Shown in pieces: positions 60,330-64,000 of a stretch of 64,000 nucleotides of DNA. The DNA is from Gonatopus flavifemur (Eukaryota; Arthropoda; Insecta; Hymenoptera; Dryinidae): assembly GCA_018340375.1 (NCBI GenBank), contig JAFFJZ010000010.1:4712001-4776000 (forward strand), in the 5' to 3' direction. A program made the translations under genes and the position numbers. Within the stretch, counting starts at the first letter, position 1; every line of letters begins with the position of its first letter. The notes under the pieces were generated by a model. That model was not told where the DNA came from, made no database searches, and saw only the letters and a program-made list of their open reading frames with translations.

Positions 60330-60599
60330 ACACACGAAGAATTCTTTTCCAAAAACAAGAATAGCGTTCTTCAAGAACTCTTTTCGAACTAATGAATTCA
60401 TCAAGAGCTCTGGAGGAGTTCAATGTTTGGGACATGAACGAGTTCTTTGAGAGTACTAAAATAATACTTCCAACATTCTCAAAGAACTCGTAAGTGTCCC
60501 AAACATTGAAGTCCTTCAGAACTCTCTATGAATTCATTAGTTCGGAAGGAGTTCTCGAAGAATTCTATTCTTGTTTTTGAAAAAGAATTCTTCGTGTGT
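60330..60599. mobile_element. ACACACGARGAATTC hairpin MITE, copy 2 (270 bp)
   Basis: Termini ACACACGAAGAATTC and GAATTCTTCGTGTGT, TA flanks at 60328-60329 and 60600-60601. Both arms of about 125 bp pair almost throughout: CAAAAACAAGAATAG, CTAATGAATTCAT, TTTGGGACA..GAACGAGTTCTTTGAGA and their inverses. Confidence 0.9.
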
Positions 60600-60744
60600 T
60601 ATCTGGGTTATTTTCAACGACTTTTCAAATTCTTATCGAAAGTCACCATTTAGAATGGAACTTGATTATTCCACAGCAGGAGGAAAATTTCGATCAAAGT
60701 CTTTCCATTGATATCATCGAATTTTATCTCATTTCAACAGATTA

Positions 60745-60832
60745 CCCAGATAGCACAATAGTTCTGAAAGGGCTCTTAATGAATAGAATGTAGTCATAAC
60801 GAATTCTTTTAGAACTCTCGTGCCATCTGAGT
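60745..60832. mobile_element. 88-bp element, CCCAGATAGCAC termini
   Basis: CCCAGATAGCACAATAGTTC at the left, GAACTCTCGTGCCATCTG at the right. Same terminal motif as 50980-51163 and 37066, different body. Confidence 0.7.
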
Positions 60833-61865
60833 AACCCACGGAGAATAAACAATTTTAAATAAAAAACGTGAGCTACTCCTTCAGCGATTTTGATTAGATT
60901 AGAATTCATTATTTGTTTTCGAAAACAATTTTTCAATTTTTATTCGAAGTCACTATTCAGAATGGAAGTTCATTCAGTCAAAAGCAGGGAAGAAAGCTGG
61001 AATATTCGAACGAATGTTTTACAAAATTTAACGAAGTTTTTCAACTCATTTCATCGAACCTCATTCCAGAGTTAACGAAATATATACACATCCACAAATC
61101 GGATGAATTTGTTTTGCGACCATTTTCATTGAAATTTATCATTTCTTTTCAAAAGAAACAACATCTTCAAAAGAACTCCTGTGAAAAAATTCCTTATGAA
61201 TTCAATTCGATGAATCCACAAATAACTCATAAAGGGTACAATAAATTCCAAAAGAAGCCAGAAAGCATTTCATATGAAGGATGAGTCAAGTTCATGGAGA
61301 GTCCTAAATGACTGCATAAAGTACTTTAAAAAAAGGGCTGTTATTTCAGTGGAAGATGAATGCCTGGGAGTATTCCTCTTTCAATCCAAAAGAGCTCTTC
61401 TTGAGTTCCCTGTGAAAAGGGTTCTAAGGAACTCATTAATAGTTTATTTTGTATATTACAATAAATATTTCATGAATCAATGAATAAAAAGAATCTTGTG
61501 TTTAATAAATGTGAAAATATTCATTTCATTCAAGTTTCAAGCGCGTACCGTATGAAATCCTTATATGATCTCTTTATGCAATCTTTTTGGATCCATCATG
61601 AGCAACTTTTCCTTCAGTTTTTATTATTGAAGAACTCTTTTGGACGAGGGAAAGGATTTCCCCAGTACTTTATCCTGAACTGACATACGGGAGAAGTTCA
61701 AGAATTTTTATTGAATTTGTTTGGATGAGTTAGAGTATTCATAGAGGATTCTTTGTGGAATAAGAGGAATTCATTAGGAATTATTCCTGAAATCTGTGTG
61801 CTGTGTGGGAAGTCACTATTTGGAATGAAAATTCGTTATTTAAGAGCATGAGAGATCCTCAGATA

Positions 61866-62090
61866 CCACACGAAGAATTCTTTTTCAAAAACAAGAATAG
61901 AATTCTTCGAGAACTCTTTTCGAATCAATGAATTCATGAAGAGTTCTGGAGGACTTCGATGTTTGGGACATTAACGAGTTCTTTGAGAGTACTACAATAA
62001 TACTTTAAGCATTTTCAAAGAATTCGTTAATGTCCCAAACATTGAACTCTTTCAGAGCTTTTTATGAATTCATTAGTTCTTGAAGGGGAG
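61866..62090. mobile_element. ACACACGARGAATTC hairpin MITE, copy 3, right end truncated
   Basis: Begins CCACACGAAGAATTCTTTTT after TA, and carries the same GTTTGGGACATTAACGAGTT and inverse arm as copy 2. It breaks off after ATGAATTCATTAGTTCTTGA; the right terminus is missing. Confidence 0.85.
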
Positions 62091-62108
62091 TTATCAGGGG
62101 AGAGTTCA

Positions 62109-62216
62109 CCCATATAGCACACCAGTTCAGGAAGAACTCATTAAGAGTTCAACTGGGATTCACAAAATTCATTATGAATTCTCCAGAATTCTTTTTGAAC
62201 TCCTGTGCTGTGTGGG
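62109..62216. mobile_element. 108-bp element, CCCATATAGCACA termini
   Basis: CCCATATAGCACACCAGTTC and GAACTCCTGTGCTGTGTGGG bound a GAATTC-centred palindrome. A solitary right end of the same type (CTGTGTGCTGTGTGGGAAG) lies near 61797. Confidence 0.75.
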
Positions 62217-62235
62217 CATGTTTCAATGAGATCCC

Positions 62236-62387
62236 TGGGAAAAAAATTTTCTGGAAAACTCTGAGAAACTCTGGAAATCTTGGAAAAATTCTGCGAAATT
62301 CTTCCTCATTCGACACGTTTTTCCACTGAAAATTTCTCTGAATATCTATTTTGAAATTTTCAGAGAATTTTTCCCACCTGTGATTCC
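62236..62387. mobile_element. Foldback element of the CCTGGTGGAAAAATTTC family
   Basis: ATCCCTGGGAAAAAAATTTT and GAGAATTTTTCCCACCTGTG bound CTCTGAGAAACTCTGGAAA repeats. Confidence 0.65.
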
Positions 62388-62576
62388 ACATAATTCAGCA
62401 AAGGATTTGGCGGGAAATGTACAATTTTCAACAAATCACTTGAATTGGTTTTGCAACAATTTTCATTGAAATTTATCATTTGTTCTCAAAAAAATTTCAC
62501 AGGTTTCATCAGAAGCCACAATTTAGAATGAAAATTCGTTATTCAAAAGGATGGCAAAGGGTTCATATTTGAACGG

Positions 62577-62801
62577 AATCCCTGGTGAAAAAAAAATTCG
62601 TCTGAATCTCACTGAAAAACTCTGAAAAACTCTGAAAAGTTCTGAAAAAGATTTCCTCATTGGACACGTTTTTTCACTGAACATTTCAATTAAATATCTC
62701 TGACAATCTCTTATCTTTTCTGAAAAAACACTTAAATTCTCTGCACTGTAAACCTCTTGAATTTTCAGAGATTTCCAGAAAATTTCTTCCGCCAGGGATT
62801 C
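62577..62801. mobile_element. Foldback element of the CCTGGTGGAAAAATTTC family
   Basis: AATCCCTGGTGAAAAAAAAA and ATTTCTTCCGCCAGGGATT bound repeated CTCTGAAAAA motifs. A tandem neighbour of the previous element, sharing the motif TTCCTCATTGGACACGTTTT. Confidence 0.7.
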
Positions 62802-63244
62802 CACAAAATTCAGCAAAGTTTTCCGACTAATTTCATTGAATTTAATCTCCTTTTAATTGACAGCACACGGGAAAAAAGACGATCTTGTTGGATCGAACAA
62901 AACATTGTAAATCCAAGAAGATTTTTTTCCCGAGCAGGAACCTATCCGGATTTGCCCGGTTCTGTTTAGTTTTTGTCCCAAGAACTGCTAGCAGGATTGA
63001 CCCGGATTTGCCTGGCATTTTCATCAAGGCTGTCATGATTTTTCAATTAATTTCTACAAAATTCTTTCAACAGTTTCACATTATTCCCCAGTTTTCATCA
63101 ACACTCAGTTTTTTTTTCAGTTACATTCAATGTTTTCCAACAGAAAGAATAAAAAATGTTGTTCAAAGATGCAATTCCTGTATTTTTGTGTACTTTAGCT
63201 GAAATTTTTGCAATCTTTTTCAACAAACTTCTTCTGCTAACCCA

Positions 63245-63600
63245 TTGAGAGATCCAGTAAAAATCAATAGAAGGTGTAATTTTATCGGAATCAATGGGTT
63301 TCTATTGATTTTCTGTGTCGTTTTGTTACAGCTGTTATATCAATGGAAGTCAATATTCTGTTGGTTTTTATTGGTGCAATCCGTGAAACCTAATGAATAC
63401 CGATGGAAAATAATTTCCTATTGGAAAACCATTTCGTTTGGTCACAGGATCTACGGGGACCTATTGGAATATATTTTATTTTTCAACTGGGTAGGAGTGA
63501 ACCCACACAGCATTTCAGTTCTCAAAGATATCTCAAGCCAAATTTAAGAAGTCTTATGCAACATGAAAAGATATCTTTACCCAAGTGTGTATCAACGACG
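63245..63600. other. Non-coding flank with a small AAAATCAATAGAA palindrome
   Basis: AAAATCAATAGAAGG and TTTCTATTGATTTT form a short inverted repeat at about 63260-63317. Nothing else recognised. Confidence 0.45.
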
Positions 63601-64000
63601 GGCCCAATCTACGCCTAGGGTGGGGCCCATACTGCCCAACGTGGGGCCAATCCTGAGATGATAACATCGTTCTCAGCTTCCCAAGTAACACCAATGTGCG
63701 TAAAATATTCTCCGAACGTTCCTAGCATATTTAAACGTCCTGCAAACATTCTCAGAACGTTTGACGAAGATTGTGTGTTACTAGGGTTGGCCCGAGGATT
63801 GGTAACACCATGGGGGTCCAGCACGAACCCAGACTAGGCAATCAATACTGCCCCTTCCTTTTTCTTTGAAATTGGAAAATTGCTTCGAATGGCATGAATT
63901 TCAGCCCCACTTTGGCCCAATCTTCGGCCTAGTGTTGAGCTCCATCCTGCCTATATGAGCCCAAGACTGGACCAAAGTGGGACCAAAATTCCTACACGCT
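63601..64000. repeat. GGCCCAATC-rich repeat interrupted by a CCAAGTAACACC hairpin
   Basis: GGGCCCAATCTACGCCTAGG and GGCCCAATCTTCGGCCTAGT-type units recur through the right edge, so the repeat is cut by the window. Within it, 63680-63787 is a hairpin, CCAAGTAACACCAATG to GTGTGTTACTAGG, with AACGTT-rich arms. Confidence 0.65.

Noticed and set aside
59871..62216. CRISPR-like array
   Set aside because: The repeated units are inverted-repeat elements of different lengths with TA flanks, not short direct repeats with uniform spacers, and the DNA is eukaryotic.

Overview
The window is animal nuclear DNA, almost certainly from an insect. It is AT-rich, the genes are split by GT-AG introns, and every recognised protein is an arthropod/metazoan family. 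A mellifera-type mariner and the general look of the proteins fit Hymenoptera, but that assignment is only a moderate-to-low-confidence inference. There is no operon, CRISPR or bacterial signal. Exon joins were worked out by eye from splice sites and codon phase; all joins listed keep the reading frame.

Four protein-coding genes are supported. (1) On +, 672-18857: the 3' two-thirds of a thioester-containing alpha-2-macroglobulin/TEP/complement-like protein. It has an intact GCGEQ thioester, the catalytic histidine, a receptor-binding region, an acidic Pro/Ser/Thr linker and a C-terminal NTR (netrin-like) module. Its 5' end lies left of the window. (2) On -, 22210-40418: a complete 13-exon coding region for the I-BAR/WH2 actin regulator missing-in-metastasis (mim/MTSS1), convergent with gene 1. 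(3) On -, 41579-48232: a 5-exon BTB-C2H2 zinc-finger transcription factor of the lola/tramtrack type, in tandem upstream of mim. (4) On +, 52265-56481: a 10-exon CRAL-TRIO/SEC14 plus RhoGAP protein (RhoGAP68F/ARHGAP1), divergent from gene 3. The genes do not form one pathway, although mim and RhoGAP68F both act on Rho-dependent actin and membrane shape.

Most of the rest is transposable-element debris. It is dominated by non-autonomous elements with terminal inverted repeats, many of them near-complete palindromes (foldback MITEs). Bounded elements with target-site duplications include a defective mariner (TA) inserted 39 bp before a TEP exon, an internally deleted hAT with a transposase remnant (8-bp CATCCACG duplication) nested in a palindromic element, a hAT MITE (8-bp CTGGTAGC duplication), and a nested stack at 49280-51360 between the divergent BTB-ZF and RhoGAP genes whose insertion order can partly be read from the duplications. 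Two inverted copies of a TIR element carry an internal tRNA-like segment with A and B boxes. A 1.3-kb element at 44176-45503 is built from GTCC on its left half and GGAC on its right.

From 56482 to the right edge there is no recognisable gene, only the RhoGAP 3' flank followed by clustered MITEs, including three copies of a 155-270 bp hairpin within 2.3 kb.
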